This document shows, piece after piece, positions 24,070 through 32,814 of a stretch of DNA of 64,000 nucleotides. The translations under genes and the position numbers were made by a program. Origin of the DNA: Couchioplanes azureus (GTDB lineage Bacteria; Actinomycetota; Actinomycetes; Mycobacteriales; Micromonosporaceae); contig NZ_BMQY01000011.1 in assembly GCF_014648355.1 (NCBI RefSeq), positions 1 to 64,000 on the forward strand, written 5' to 3'. Each line of letters begins with the position of its first letter. Positions within the stretch are counted from its first letter, which is position 1. A model generated the notes under the pieces. The model did no database searches and had not been told where the DNA came from. It saw only the letters and a program-made list of their open reading frames with translations.

Positions 24070-25349
24070 CGTCCGTCCCCGAGGCTCCGGCCGGGACGGG
24101 CGCGACGGCGGCGCCGGCGCGGCAGTGGCCACCGGGGCGGTTGCGGCACGACCGTCCCTTCCTGACGTTCTGGACCGGCCAGACTCTGACGATGGCGGGC
24201 GGCCAGGTGAGCTGCCTGGCGATCCCGCTCGCCGCGATCCTGGTGCTGGACGTCCAGGCCTGGCAGGCCGGGATCCTCGCCGCCGCCGGCAAGCTGCCCT
24301 TCCTGGTCTTCGGACCGCTCGCCGGCGGGTGGGTGGACCGCTGGCCGCGCCGCCCGGTGCTGGTCGGCACCGCCCTGGCCCGCGCCGTGGTGCTGGTCTG
24401 GGTGCCCGTGGCGGCGGCGCGGGGCATGCTCACGGTCGCTCAGCTGTACGCCGTGGCCTTCGCCGCCGGCGCCCTGGCGCTGTTCTCCGCCGTCGCCGCG
24501 CGCGAGATCCTGCCCGTGCTGGCCGGGCGGCGCACCGTCGAGGCGAACGACCGGCTCGAGGTGAGCCGGACCGCCACCGGCCTGGCCGGCCCGTCCGCCG
24601 GCGGCGCCCTGGTCCAGGCGGTCACCGCCCCGCTGGCCCTGCTGGCCGACGCGGCCTGCTCCCTCGTCGCCGCGGCGCTGATGGCCGGCGTCCGGGTGCG
24701 CGAGCCGGGGCCCGCACCGGCGCCCGGGCGCGCGCCGGCGTGGCCGCGGCTGCGCGCCGGCCTCGCCGTCGTCGGGCGGCACCCGCTGCTGCGGTGGACG
24801 GCGATCGCGTCGACCGTGTCCTACCTGTTCACCCACGCGCTGCTGGCCGTCGTGCTGCTCTACCTGGTCCGCATCCTGCACCTGAGCGCCGCGATGATCG
24901 GGATCCTGCTCGCCATCGCCGGCATCGGCGCGCTGCTCGGCGCGGCGTCCGGCCCCGGCCTCGCCCGGCGTCTCGGGCTCGGCCCGGCCCTGGTGACCAG
25001 CGCGGGCGTCACCGGCGCCGGCGCCCTGCTGCTGGGCCTGGCGAGCGGCCCGCCCCAGCTGCGGCTGGCCTGGCTCAGCTTCGCCTACCCGATCTTCGCG
25101 TACGGCTGCCCCGCCTTCACCACGGCCGTGATCGGCATGCGCCGGGCCCTCGCGCCGGACCGCCTGGTCGGCCGGGCCGCCGAACCCATGCGCCTGCTCG
25201 CCTGGACCGCCACGCCGGCCGGCGCGGTGCTCGGCGGTGCGCTCGGCCAGTGGATCGGCCTGCGCGAGGCCATGGTGGTCGCCGGAGCGGGCCTGCTGCT
25301 CCCGCCGCTGCTGCTGGCACTCTCACCGGTGCGCGCCGTCCGCGGTTAG
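24066..25349 (+). CDS. MFS exporter of the cyclodeaminase-formyltransferase operon
   Basis: 427 residues with about 12 transmembrane helices. The start 'LRHDRPFLTFWTGQTLTMAG' and the motif 'LAGGWVDRWPRRPVLV' (loop 2-3) are those of MFS drug/macrolide efflux proteins. It is the fourth gene in a chain of 4-bp overlaps, so it probably exports the operon's product. Its last 27 bp overlap the end of the dhaM gene on the other strand. Confidence 0.87.
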   Translation: MTSVPEAPAGTGATAAPARQWPPGRLRHDRPFLTFWTGQTLTMAGGQVSCLAIPLAAILVLDVQAWQAGILAAAGKLPFLVFGPLAGGWVDRWPRRPVLVGTALARAVVLVWVPVAAARGMLTVAQLYAVAFAAGALALFSAVAAREILPVLAGRRTVEANDRLEVSRTATGLAGPSAGGALVQAVTAPLALLADAACSLVAAALMAGVRVREPGPAPAPGRAPAWPRLRAGLAVVGRHPLLRWTAIASTVSYLFTHALLAVVLLYLVRILHLSAAMIGILLAIAGIGALLGAASGPGLARRLGLGPALVTSAGVTGAGALLLGLASGPPQLRLAWLSFAYPIFAYGCPAFTTAVIGMRRALAPDRLVGRAAEPMRLLAWTATPAGAVLGGALGQWIGLREAMVVAGAGLLLPPLLLALSPVRAVRG

Positions 25350-27743
25350 GTCGCGCACGGCCGCGGCGTCCTCGAGCTCCAGTGCCCGGGCGGCGAGCTC
25401 CGCCGCGCGTGCCAGGCCGACGGCACGGACGGCCTCCTTGACCAGCGGCACCGCCCCGGGCGCCACGCTCAGCTCCCGGACGCCGAGCCCGGCCAGCAGC
25501 GGGATCGCCGTCGCGTCGCCGGCCAGCTCCCCGCACACCGAGACGGTGACGTGGTCGCCGGCACCGCGGCACACCGCGTCGACCAGCCGCAGCACGCCGG
25601 GGTCCAGGCCGTCCGCCAGCGCCGCCACGGCGGCGTTGCCGCGCTCGGCGGCCAGCGCGTACTGCGTCAGGTCGTTGGTGCCGATGCTGAAGAAGTCCGC
25701 GTACGGCGCGAACGCCGCGGCCTTGAGCGCGGCCGCCGGAACCTCCACCATGAGTCCGGTCCGGAGCTCGCCACCACCGGCCCGGGCGCTCGCCTCGGTG
25801 AGCATCCGGCGCGCGCGGACCAGCTCGGCGACCGTGCTGACCATGGGAAACATGACGCTCACCGGCGCGTCGCGGGCGACCAGGGCGATCGCCAGCAGCT
25901 GGTCCGCGAGCAGCGCCGGGTGGGCCAGCGAGTGCCGGATGCCGCGCACGCCCAGGAACGGGTTGTCCTCCCCGGCCGCCGCGGCGTAGGGCAGCGGCTT
26001 GTCCCCGCCGGCGTCCAGCGTGCGTACGGTGATCGGGCGCCCGCCGAACGCGTCGGCGAGCTCCCGGTAGGCGGCCTCCTGCTCGTCGACGCCCGGGGCG
26101 GTCCCACGGCCGAGGAACAGGAACTCGGTGCGGATCAGGCCGGCCAGGTCGGCGCCGTGCGCCGCCGCGGCGCGGGCGTCCGCGACCGACCCCACGTTCG
26201 CTCCCACGGCGACGGTCGTGCCGTCCCGGGTCACCGCCGGGGCCCCGGCGCGCCCGGCGGCGCGCGCCCGGCGGGACGCCTGCTCGCCCGCCCGCCGCCG
26301 GAACGAGGCCAGCACCTCGTCGTCGGGGGCCACCGCCACCTCGCCGGTCGCGCCGTCCAGCGCGATCGGCGTGCCCGGGGCGATGCCGAGCACCGCCGGG
26401 CCCAGACCGGTGACCATCGGGATGCCGCGGGTACGCGCCAGGATCGCCCCGTGCGCCGTGGGACTGCCGTAGGCGAGCAGCACGCCGGCGACCCGTTCGG
26501 GGTCGAGCTCGGCCGCGTCGGCCGGCGCGAGGTCGGCGGCGATCAGCACGCCTTCCTCCCTCATGGACACCCGGGGCGCGCCCACCAGCGCGCGGATCAT
26601 CTGGTGGCCGACCGCACGGACGTCGGTGGCGCGCGAGCGCAGGTACGGGTCGGCCAGCGCCTCGATGCCGGTGGCGACCCGCTCCGTGGCGGCGTGCCAG
26701 GCCTGCGGGGCCGGGGAGCCGCCCGCGATCCCCGACCGGACGTCGGCCAGCAGCTCCGCGTCGTCGAGCAGCAGCAGATGGGCGTCGAAGATCGCCGCGT
26801 GCCGCTCGCCGGCGGCGCGGGCCGTGTCCGCCCGCAGCCGGCGCAGGTCACGCCGGACCGCGGCGGTCGCCTCCTCGATCCGGTGCCATTCCTCGTCCGG
26901 TCCCCGGGAGGCGGCCTGGGGCAGCTCGGGTACGGCGTCGCCGGCGTGCCACGCGGGTCCGATCCCGACGCCCGCGGAGGCATGCTGTCCGGTCCGCACC
27001 CCGGCCCCGACCGGGGCGCCGCCGCCGGGCGTCTCGTCGAAGGAGCGGCCGACGAGGGCCACCACGTGGTCGATCGCCGCGCCGGCCTGCGGACCGGACG
27101 CGCGCACCTGGAGGTCCTGTCCCTCTCCGACCGCGAGGGTGGCGATCCGCGAGAGGCTCGTCGCCGGCACCCACGGCGATCCGGTGCTGCGGTTGCGCAC
27201 CTCCACCCGGGCGTCGAAGGCCCGTGCCGCGGCGACGAGCCGTGCCGCGGGGCGAGCGTGCAGACCGTGGCGATGGACCACCGTGACGGTGGCCGACGGG
27301 CCGTCATCCGCCGGCGCGTCCCCGGGCTCGCCCGCGCCGGGGGCGAGGTGGGCCAGCTTGCCGGCCAGGGCCTGCGTGGCCTCGCCGGCGACCTCCCGGC
27401 GTCCGGCCCCGCCGGCCGCCGCGACCGCGGCGGCGACGAGACCCTCGACGAGCGGGGCGGCGCAGAGCAGCACCCGGGAACGCTGGTCCTCGTCGAGCAG
27501 GTCCAGGGCGAGCTCGGCCGAGAGCACGGCGCTGCCCAGGTCCATGAGCACGACCACGCCGTCGCCGCGGTCCGCGGCGGCGACGGCCTCGGTGACGGCG
27601 ACCGCGTCGGTGCCGGAGGTCGTTTCGTCCAGCCCGGCCGCGACCGCGATCGGCACCGGACTGTCCCGCACCATCTCCGCCGCCAGGGCCACGGCGGCCC
27701 GGGCCAGGGCGCGGCTGTGGCAGACCACCACCAGCCCGACCAT
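25323..27743 (-). CDS. dhaM: DhaM-HPr-Enzyme I fusion (PTS phosphoryl donor for dihydroxyacetone kinase)
   Basis: 806 residues in three parts. Residues 1-130 are DhaM (EIIA-man fold) with active His9 in VVVCHS. About 150-240 is HPr with the phospho-His in RHGLHARPAA. About 265-806 is Enzyme I: swivelling domain with active His in GSPTAHGAILART, then the PEP-binding barrel with 'EFLFLGRGTAPG', 'TVRTLDAGGDKPLPY', 'FFSIGTNDLTQYALA' and 'SVCGELAG'. The fusion passes phosphate from PEP to DhaL-ADP without separate PTS proteins. It starts directly after the dhaL stop (TGA then ATG). Confidence 0.95.
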   Translation of the reverse strand: MVGLVVVCHSRALARAAVALAAEMVRDSPVPIAVAAGLDETTSGTDAVAVTEAVAAADRGDGVVVLMDLGSAVLSAELALDLLDEDQRSRVLLCAAPLVEGLVAAAVAAAGGAGRREVAGEATQALAGKLAHLAPGAGEPGDAPADDGPSATVTVVHRHGLHARPAARLVAAARAFDARVEVRNRSTGSPWVPATSLSRIATLAVGEGQDLQVRASGPQAGAAIDHVVALVGRSFDETPGGGAPVGAGVRTGQHASAGVGIGPAWHAGDAVPELPQAASRGPDEEWHRIEEATAAVRRDLRRLRADTARAAGERHAAIFDAHLLLLDDAELLADVRSGIAGGSPAPQAWHAATERVATGIEALADPYLRSRATDVRAVGHQMIRALVGAPRVSMREEGVLIAADLAPADAAELDPERVAGVLLAYGSPTAHGAILARTRGIPMVTGLGPAVLGIAPGTPIALDGATGEVAVAPDDEVLASFRRRAGEQASRRARAAGRAGAPAVTRDGTTVAVGANVGSVADARAAAAHGADLAGLIRTEFLFLGRGTAPGVDEQEAAYRELADAFGGRPITVRTLDAGGDKPLPYAAAAGEDNPFLGVRGIRHSLAHPALLADQLLAIALVARDAPVSVMFPMVSTVAELVRARRMLTEASARAGGGELRTGLMVEVPAAALKAAAFAPYADFFSIGTNDLTQYALAAERGNAAVAALADGLDPGVLRLVDAVCRGAGDHVTVSVCGELAGDATAIPLLAGLGVRELSVAPGAVPLVKEAVRAVGLARAAELAARALELEDAAAVRDLTADGAHR

Positions 27744-28388
27744 TCAGCCCTCGCCGGCCAGCGCGGCCGCCGCGGCGGCGAGCAGCATCGTCATCGAGGT
27801 GGCGCCCGGGTCCTGGTGGCCGGCGCTGCGCTCGCCGAGATAGCTGGCCCGGCCCTTGCGGGCGACCATGGCCGTCGTGGCGTCGCGGCCCTCCTCGGCG
27901 GCGCGGACCGCGGCACGCAGGGCCTGGTCCAGCGCCTGCCCGGCGTCCAGGGCCGCGTCGAGCGCGTCCACCGCCGGGGCGAACGCGTCGTACATCGTCT
28001 TGTCGCCGGCCTGGGCCTGGCCCCGCGCGACGACGCCGTCGAGGCCCGCCCGCAGGACCTTGGCGAAGCCGCGGGCGTCCAGGGTCCCGGCGTCGCCGGC
28101 CGCGGCCGCCATGCGCAGGAACGCCGTGCCGTACAGCGGCCCGCTGGCGCCGCCGACCCGGCTGACCAGCGTCATCCCGGTGCGCTTGAACAGCTCGGCC
28201 GGGGTGGCGGAGGCCTCGTCGCGGGTCGCCGCGAGCACCGCCGTCATGCCACGGTCCATGTTGACCCCGTGGTCGGCGTCGCCGATCGCCGAGTCGAGCC
28301 GGGTCAGCAGCTCCTTGCCGGCCGAGATCTCCCGGGCGAACTCCTGCAGCCAGGCGGTGAGCGCCGCGGTGTCCACGGTGGTGGCCAC
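27744..28388 (-). CDS. dhaL: Dihydroxyacetone kinase ADP-binding subunit DhaL
   Basis: 214 residues from GTG 28388, five bases after dhaK stops. The metal and ADP site is DSAIGDADHGVNMDRG with its three aspartates. 'RVGGASGPLYGTAFLRM' and 'GDKTMYDAFAPAVDAL' match DhaL closely, and the C-terminal 'RASYLGERSAGHQDPGA' also fits. In PTS-type kinases DhaL keeps ADP bound and is rephosphorylated by DhaM, then phosphorylates dihydroxyacetone held by DhaK. A longer reading from upstream codons would run into dhaK. Confidence 0.95.
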   Translation of the reverse strand: MATTVDTAALTAWLQEFAREISAGKELLTRLDSAIGDADHGVNMDRGMTAVLAATRDEASATPAELFKRTGMTLVSRVGGASGPLYGTAFLRMAAAAGDAGTLDARGFAKVLRAGLDGVVARGQAQAGDKTMYDAFAPAVDALDAALDAGQALDQALRAAVRAAEEGRDATTAMVARKGRASYLGERSAGHQDPGATSMTMLLAAAAAALAGEG

Positions 28389-28393
28389 GGCGG

Positions 28394-29395
28394 TCAGGCC
28401 CCCCACCGCAGCGCGGGCGTCCGCACCGGCGCGTCCCACAACCGCAGGATGTCGTCGTCGGCCCGCAGCAGCGTCACCGAGCAGCCGGCCATGTCCAGGC
28501 TGGTGATGTACGAGCCGACCAGCGAGCGCGCGACGCCGATCCCCGCCTTGCCCAGGATCGCCGCCACCTCGTGGTACATCAGGTACAGCTCGAGCTGCGG
28601 GGTGGCGCCCATGCCGTTGACGAAGGCGATCACCCCGGAGCCGCCGGTGAAGTCCAGGTCGGCCAGGATCGGGGTGAGCAGCATCTCGGCGATCTCCGCG
28701 GCCGGGGCGGCCGGCACGCGGCGGCGGCCCGGCTCCCCGTGGATGCCGATGCCCAGCTCCATCTGGCCGTCGGGCAGGTCGAACGTGGGCTTGCCGGCGG
28801 CCGGGACCGTGCAGGAGGTGAGCGCGACGCCCATGCTGCGGCCGTTGCCGTTCACCCGGCGCGCCACCTCGGCGACCTCGGCCAGCGGCCGGCCCTGGTC
28901 GGCGGCGGCACCGGCGATCTTCTCCAGCAGGACGGTCACGCCCACCCCGCGGCGCCCGGCCGTGTAGAGGCTGTCCTGTACCGCCACGTCGTCGTCGGTG
29001 ACCACCGCGACCACGGCGACGCCGGTCTCGGCCTCGGCCATCTCGGCCGCCATCTCGAAGTTCATGACGTCGCCGGTGTAGTTCTTGACCACGTGCAGCA
29101 CGCCCGCGCCGCCGTCGACCGCCGTGGTGGCGGCCACGATCTGATCCGGTACGGGCGACGTGAAGATCTCACCCGCGCAGGCGGCGTCGAGCATGCCCTT
29201 ACCGACGAACCCGGCATGCAGCGGCTCGTGCCCCGAACCGCCCCCGGACACCAGGGCCACCTTGCCGCGCACCGGCGCGTCGCCGCGGCGGACGATCTGG
29301 TTGTCGTGATCGACGTGCAGTTCCGGATGGGCGGCGGCGATGCCGCGGAGGGCGTCGGAGACGACGTTCGCGGGGTCGTTGATGAGCTTGTTCAT
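28394..29395 (-). CDS. dhaK: Dihydroxyacetone kinase substrate-binding subunit DhaK
   Basis: 333 residues from ATG 29395 (GAGGAG site 8-12 nt upstream). 'MNKLINDPANVVSDALRG' and 'LVSGGGSGHEPLHAGFVG' are the DhaK N-terminal hallmarks. The covalent dihydroxyacetone-binding His lies in GIGIHGEPG. The order dhaK-dhaL-dhaM is the classic PEP-dependent operon for glycerol or dihydroxyacetone use. There is no visible DhaR or DhaS regulator in the window. Confidence 0.96.
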   Translation of the reverse strand: MNKLINDPANVVSDALRGIAAAHPELHVDHDNQIVRRGDAPVRGKVALVSGGGSGHEPLHAGFVGKGMLDAACAGEIFTSPVPDQIVAATTAVDGGAGVLHVVKNYTGDVMNFEMAAEMAEAETGVAVVAVVTDDDVAVQDSLYTAGRRGVGVTVLLEKIAGAAADQGRPLAEVAEVARRVNGNGRSMGVALTSCTVPAAGKPTFDLPDGQMELGIGIHGEPGRRRVPAAPAAEIAEMLLTPILADLDFTGGSGVIAFVNGMGATPQLELYLMYHEVAAILGKAGIGVARSLVGSYITSLDMAGCSVTLLRADDDILRLWDAPVRTPALRWGA

Positions 29396-29474
29396 CGATG
29401 GCTCCTCACCGGAAAGGCTGGAGAGACGACCTGCCTCCCTCAAGCTACGCCGGTCCCTGCCCCCCGTCGCCGTC

Positions 29475-30134
29475 TCAGACCAGGGCGGTCCGCCGCACCA
29501 GCCGGCCGGCGAACGGGACGACGCCGAGGCAGGTGGCGCCGACGGCGGTGAGCACGACGCCCGTACCGCCGGAGGAACCGTCCCCGGCGCTGAGCGCGCC
29601 CACCGCCGCGAAGGCGCTCACCCAGATGCCCGTGCCCAGCGCCGACCAGCCGGCGAACCGGCCGAACGGCATCCGCACGGTTCCCGCGACGATCGGCACC
29701 ACCGCATGGATGACCGCGACGAAGCGCACGGCCACCAACGCGGCCGCGCCCCGGTCCCGCAGGAAGGCCTCCGCGCGGTCCCACCGCTCGGCGCCGATCC
29801 GCCGGCCGAGCCGGGTGTCGCGCAGCCGGGGCCCGAGCAGCCGGCCGACCGCGTACCCGGCGATCTGACCGGCCATCGCGCCGGCCGTACCGGCGGCGAC
29901 GGCCAGCACGAACCCGCCGAACCCGTGCGGGAGCGACCCGGCCAGCGTCACCACGGACTCGCCGGGCACGAAGAGCCCGAGCAGGAAGGTGGTCTCGACG
30001 GCGGTGGACATGGCGGTGACGAGCAGGACCGCCCCGGTGTCGAGGGTGCTGAGCCAGTCGACGAAGGCGGACGCGGCGCTCTGCAGGTCGGCGATCACAC
30101 CCTCAGCCTGCTCAGCACGCCGCCCCGGCACCAT
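29475..30134 (-). CDS. DedA-family membrane protein
   Basis: 219 residues if ATG 30134 (preceded by GGGGGG) is used; a GTG at 30098 would give 207. The DedA/SNARE-associated fold shows in 'LLGLFVPGESVVTLAGSL', the 'GAMAGQIAGYAVGRLLG' segment and 'RFVAVIHAVVPIVAGTVRM' with its Arg-Phe and Pro residues. Relatives are lipid flippases or proton-coupled transporters that recycle undecaprenyl phosphate. It is divergent from the pectate lyase and has no functional link to the dha genes that I can see. Confidence 0.86.
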   Translation of the reverse strand: MVPGRRAEQAEGVIADLQSAASAFVDWLSTLDTGAVLLVTAMSTAVETTFLLGLFVPGESVVTLAGSLPHGFGGFVLAVAAGTAGAMAGQIAGYAVGRLLGPRLRDTRLGRRIGAERWDRAEAFLRDRGAAALVAVRFVAVIHAVVPIVAGTVRMPFGRFAGWSALGTGIWVSAFAAVGALSAGDGSSGGTGVVLTAVGATCLGVVPFAGRLVRRTALV

Positions 30135-30265
30135 CGGGCCATCCCCCCATACGCCCCTGAGACGGCACCCCTATGTGTCTCGGGCCACTTGTGGGCGCGG
30201 TGGACAACCTGCGCGGCGCGGACGGCCACCCTCTGGCGTCCGACGAGAGCTGGAGGAGCAGACGG

Positions 30266-31246
30266 ATGAGACACGCAACGACCGGCGGTCCGGGTCGCCG
30301 GCGCCGGGTGGCCCTGGCGGGTGGGTTCGCCGCCGTGCTGGCCGCGGCGGCGGGCATCGCCGCGACGGCGTTCGCCGCGAGCACGACCTCGCCGGCCGGC
30401 CACGTCCCGGTGACCGCGCCCGCGGTCGCCACCCCGGCACCGGCCCCCACGAGACCGCCGGGCACCACGAGACGGCCGGGCACCACGACGTCCACGAAGG
30501 CCGTGGGCCCGACCGGCAAACCGGGCAAGGCCGGCGAACCGGCCCGGAAGGCCCGCAAGCCGGTGGTCCGGAGCTGGCCGACGCCCGTACGCACCGAGAC
30601 GCTGACCGCGACCAGGAGGATCAGCGGGTACGTCGACGGCGGCACGGTGCGCTTCGTCGGCGGCGCGGCGCTCGGCGACGGCGGGCAGAGCGAGGGGCAG
30701 GACCCGCTGTTCGAGCTGGCCGACGGCGCCACGCTGGCCAACGTCGTCATCGGCACGCCGGCCGCCGACGGGGTGCACTGCCTCGGCAGCTGTACGCTGC
30801 GCAACGTGTGGTGGCAGGACGTGGGTGAGGACGCCGCCACCTTCCGGGGGACCTCGCCGCGCCAGACCATGGTCGTGGAGGGCGGCGGCGCCCGGCACGC
30901 CGCCGACAAGACGTTCCAGCACAACGGACCCGGCACGATGATCATCAGGGACTTCCGGGCGTCCGACATCGGCAAGCTCTACCGGTCGTGCGGCAACTGC
31001 AGGAAGCAGTTCCCCCGGCACGTACGGGTGTCGAACGTGACCGTCACCGCGCCGCTGAAGACCCTCGTGGGCATCAACCCGAACCTCGGTGACACCGCCC
31101 GGATCAGCGGCGTCACCGTCTCCGGGGGCGGCGCCGAGACCGTGATCTGCGCCCGCTTCGAAGGCGTCACCCGCGGCGAGCCGAAGCGGGTCGGCACCAA
31201 GCCCGACGGCGCCTCGTGCGTAGCCTCCGGGGTCACCCTGAGCTGA
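30266..31246 (+). CDS. Secreted pectate lyase, polysaccharide lyase family 3
   Basis: 326 residues from ATG 30266 with a GGAGGAG site. A signal peptide with basic residues RRRR then a long Ala-rich core ends near AFAAS. A Pro/Thr/Lys linker follows to about residue 110. The catalytic parallel beta-helix shows the PL3 pattern 'VIGTPAADGVHCLGSC', 'NVWWQDVGEDAATFRG' and 'DKTFQHNGPGTMIIRDF'. These enzymes cut polygalacturonate by calcium-dependent beta-elimination and suit a soil organism feeding on plant walls. Confidence 0.92.
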   Translation: MRHATTGGPGRRRRVALAGGFAAVLAAAAGIAATAFAASTTSPAGHVPVTAPAVATPAPAPTRPPGTTRRPGTTTSTKAVGPTGKPGKAGEPARKARKPVVRSWPTPVRTETLTATRRISGYVDGGTVRFVGGAALGDGGQSEGQDPLFELADGATLANVVIGTPAADGVHCLGSCTLRNVWWQDVGEDAATFRGTSPRQTMVVEGGGARHAADKTFQHNGPGTMIIRDFRASDIGKLYRSCGNCRKQFPRHVRVSNVTVTAPLKTLVGINPNLGDTARISGVTVSGGGAETVICARFEGVTRGEPKRVGTKPDGASCVASGVTLS

Positions 31247-31253
31247 GGCCGGC

Positions 31254-32060
31254 TCAGGAGAAATCGCCGGACACGGTCAGCTGCTCGCCGCCGGCGGTGG
31301 TCGCGGTCGCCCGGTACGTGTCGTCGCGGGCGTCGCGGCCACCGTCCTCGTGCCCGTACTTGGCGGCGAACACGTGCGTTCCCCTGCCGAGGGTGGCGCC
31401 CGCGGCCAGGGTGAAGCGGAAGGTCACGACGTCCGGCTCCTGGATCACCTGGGTGTCGATCCGGGCCGTGGCCACGTCGTGGACCGCGCCCTGGTCGCTG
31501 AAGCCGGGCGTGCGCCTGACCCGTACGGTGATCGTCAGTGCGGTGACCGGTTCGTCCAGCTTGAGGGTGATCTCGCTGCGCGCGGCGTCGCCGCCGGCCC
31601 GGACCGACCCGTCGGACCACAGCGGTCCCTGTTCCGTCCGGGAGCGGGGCAGGGAGGGCCGCGTGGGCGCGGAGGTCCCGGCCGCCGGGCCGGCGGGCGC
31701 CGTCGTCGCCGGGGTGCGCGGCGGCGTGGTGCCCGGCCTGGGCGCCGCGGACGGTGTGGCGGGGGCGGGGACGGACGGGGCGCCGGCGGACGGCGTCGCG
31801 GGTGTGGCGGCGGGCGGGGTGTCGCGGTCCCCGTCGCCGGCCAGTGCCCAGCGGGCCACCCCGCCCAGGCCGAGCACGGCCGCCACCGCCAGCGCGGCGC
31901 CCGCCATCCGCACGGCCTGGCGGGGGCGCCGGCCGGCGACCGGCCGGGCGGCCCGCTGCTGCGCGATCCGGTTGAGCATCGCGGTGCGGTCCGGCCGGTG
32001 CTCCTCGGCCGAGCGGCCCAGCAGGGTACGCAGCTCCTCGTCCGGCAGGTGGTCGTTCAC
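31254..32060 (-). CDS. Membrane protein co-encoded with ECF sigma factor (putative anti-sigma)
   Basis: 268 residues. The GTG start overlaps the sigma-factor stop (GTGA). The cytoplasmic part (1-60, 'DEELRTLLGRSAEEHRPDR') could contact the sigma factor. One transmembrane helix lies at about 68-85. A long Pro/Thr/Ala linker leads to an extracellular beta domain of about 110 residues ('SEITLKLDEPVTALTITVRV'). No zinc-binding HxxxCxxC anti-sigma motif is seen. The architecture suggests a sensor or anti-sigma partner, but the extracellular domain was not recognised. Confidence 0.7.
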   Translation of the reverse strand: MNDHLPDEELRTLLGRSAEEHRPDRTAMLNRIAQQRAARPVAGRRPRQAVRMAGAALAVAAVLGLGGVARWALAGDGDRDTPPAATPATPSAGAPSVPAPATPSAAPRPGTTPPRTPATTAPAGPAAGTSAPTRPSLPRSRTEQGPLWSDGSVRAGGDAARSEITLKLDEPVTALTITVRVRRTPGFSDQGAVHDVATARIDTQVIQEPDVVTFRFTLAAGATLGRGTHVFAAKYGHEDGGRDARDDTYRATATTAGGEQLTVSGDFS

Positions 32061-32590
32061 CGGGCCGCCTCCCAACCGCCGTAGCGCGCCGCCGCCTCGG
32101 CCGGGCCGCCGAGCAGTTCCGCCAGTTGCCGTGCGCCGCGCGAGGTCTGGCTCTTCACCGCGCCGACCGAGATGCCCAGCGCCTTCGCGACCTCCCGCTC
32201 CGACAGGTCGAACGCATACCGCAGCACCACGCAGGCGCGGCGGCGATGGGGGAGCCGGCTCAGCGCCCGGCGCACGTCCAGCACGGCGGGAACGTCCGGT
32301 TCCGGGTCGCGGCGGGTCGCGCCGAGCAGGGTCAGCCCGAGCAGCCCGTGCCGCTCGCGGACCCGGCGGCGCACCCAGTGGCGGGTCAGGTTCGCCACGA
32401 TCCCGCGGGCGTACGCGGCCGGGTCGTCTGCCGCCGCCACCCGGGACCAGTGCCGCCACACCTCGGTCAGCGCATCGGCGGCCAGGTCGTCGGCGGCCGA
32501 CGCCTCGCCCGTCATCAGGTACGCGAGGCGGGCCAGCTCGGCGTGGTGGCGCTCGAAGAACGCGTGGAAGGCCGACGCGTCGTCGGACAT
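32057..32590 (-). CDS. SigE-family ECF RNA polymerase sigma factor
   Basis: 177 residues from ATG 32590 with a perfect GGAGGTGGGG site. Region 2 is 'LARLAYLMTGEASAADDLAADAL' in sense, with the -10 helix 'DALTEVWRHW'. Region 4 has 'LPHRRRACVVLRYAFDLSE' and the recognition helix 'ALGISVGAVKSQTSRG'. It is the SigE-family ECF type common in actinobacteria. It is coupled to the downstream membrane protein, which is the expected control partner. Two tandem 23-bp repeats directly precede the start region. Confidence 0.92.
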   Translation of the reverse strand: MSDDASAFHAFFERHHAELARLAYLMTGEASAADDLAADALTEVWRHWSRVAAADDPAAYARGIVANLTRHWVRRRVRERHGLLGLTLLGATRRDPEPDVPAVLDVRRALSRLPHRRRACVVLRYAFDLSEREVAKALGISVGAVKSQTSRGARQLAELLGGPAEAAARYGGWEAAR

Positions 32591-32607
32591 CCCCACCTCC
32601 TGCGGCT

Positions 32608-32653
32608 CCCGGGGCCGGACGACGGATGCGCCCGGGGCCGGACGACGGATGCG
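32608..32653 (-). repeat. Tandem 23-bp repeat in the sigma-gene leader
   Basis: Two identical copies of a 23-bp unit (starting cccggggccggacgac, at 32608 and 32631) lie 18-63 bp upstream of the sigma-factor ATG. The position suggests a duplicated promoter or operator half, or a simple tandem duplication. Confidence 0.75.
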
Positions 32654-32814
32654 CCGGCCGGCCGCGATGACGGTAGAGGTCCCCGCCGGACCGGGCAACC
32701 CGGCGGGGGACCGGGCCGGCCGCCGGTCCGGCGGGGAAGGGGCGGGATGGGACGCGGATCACCCGCCGCCGTGGGCGGCGGGCGCGGGTCGGTCGGGCGA
32801 CGACCGGGGCGGGG

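Noticed and set aside
21087..25349. A staphyloferrin B-type (Sbn) siderophore pathway
   Set aside because: Only an SbnB-like gene is present. There is no SbnA, no IucA/IucC synthetase and no decarboxylase.
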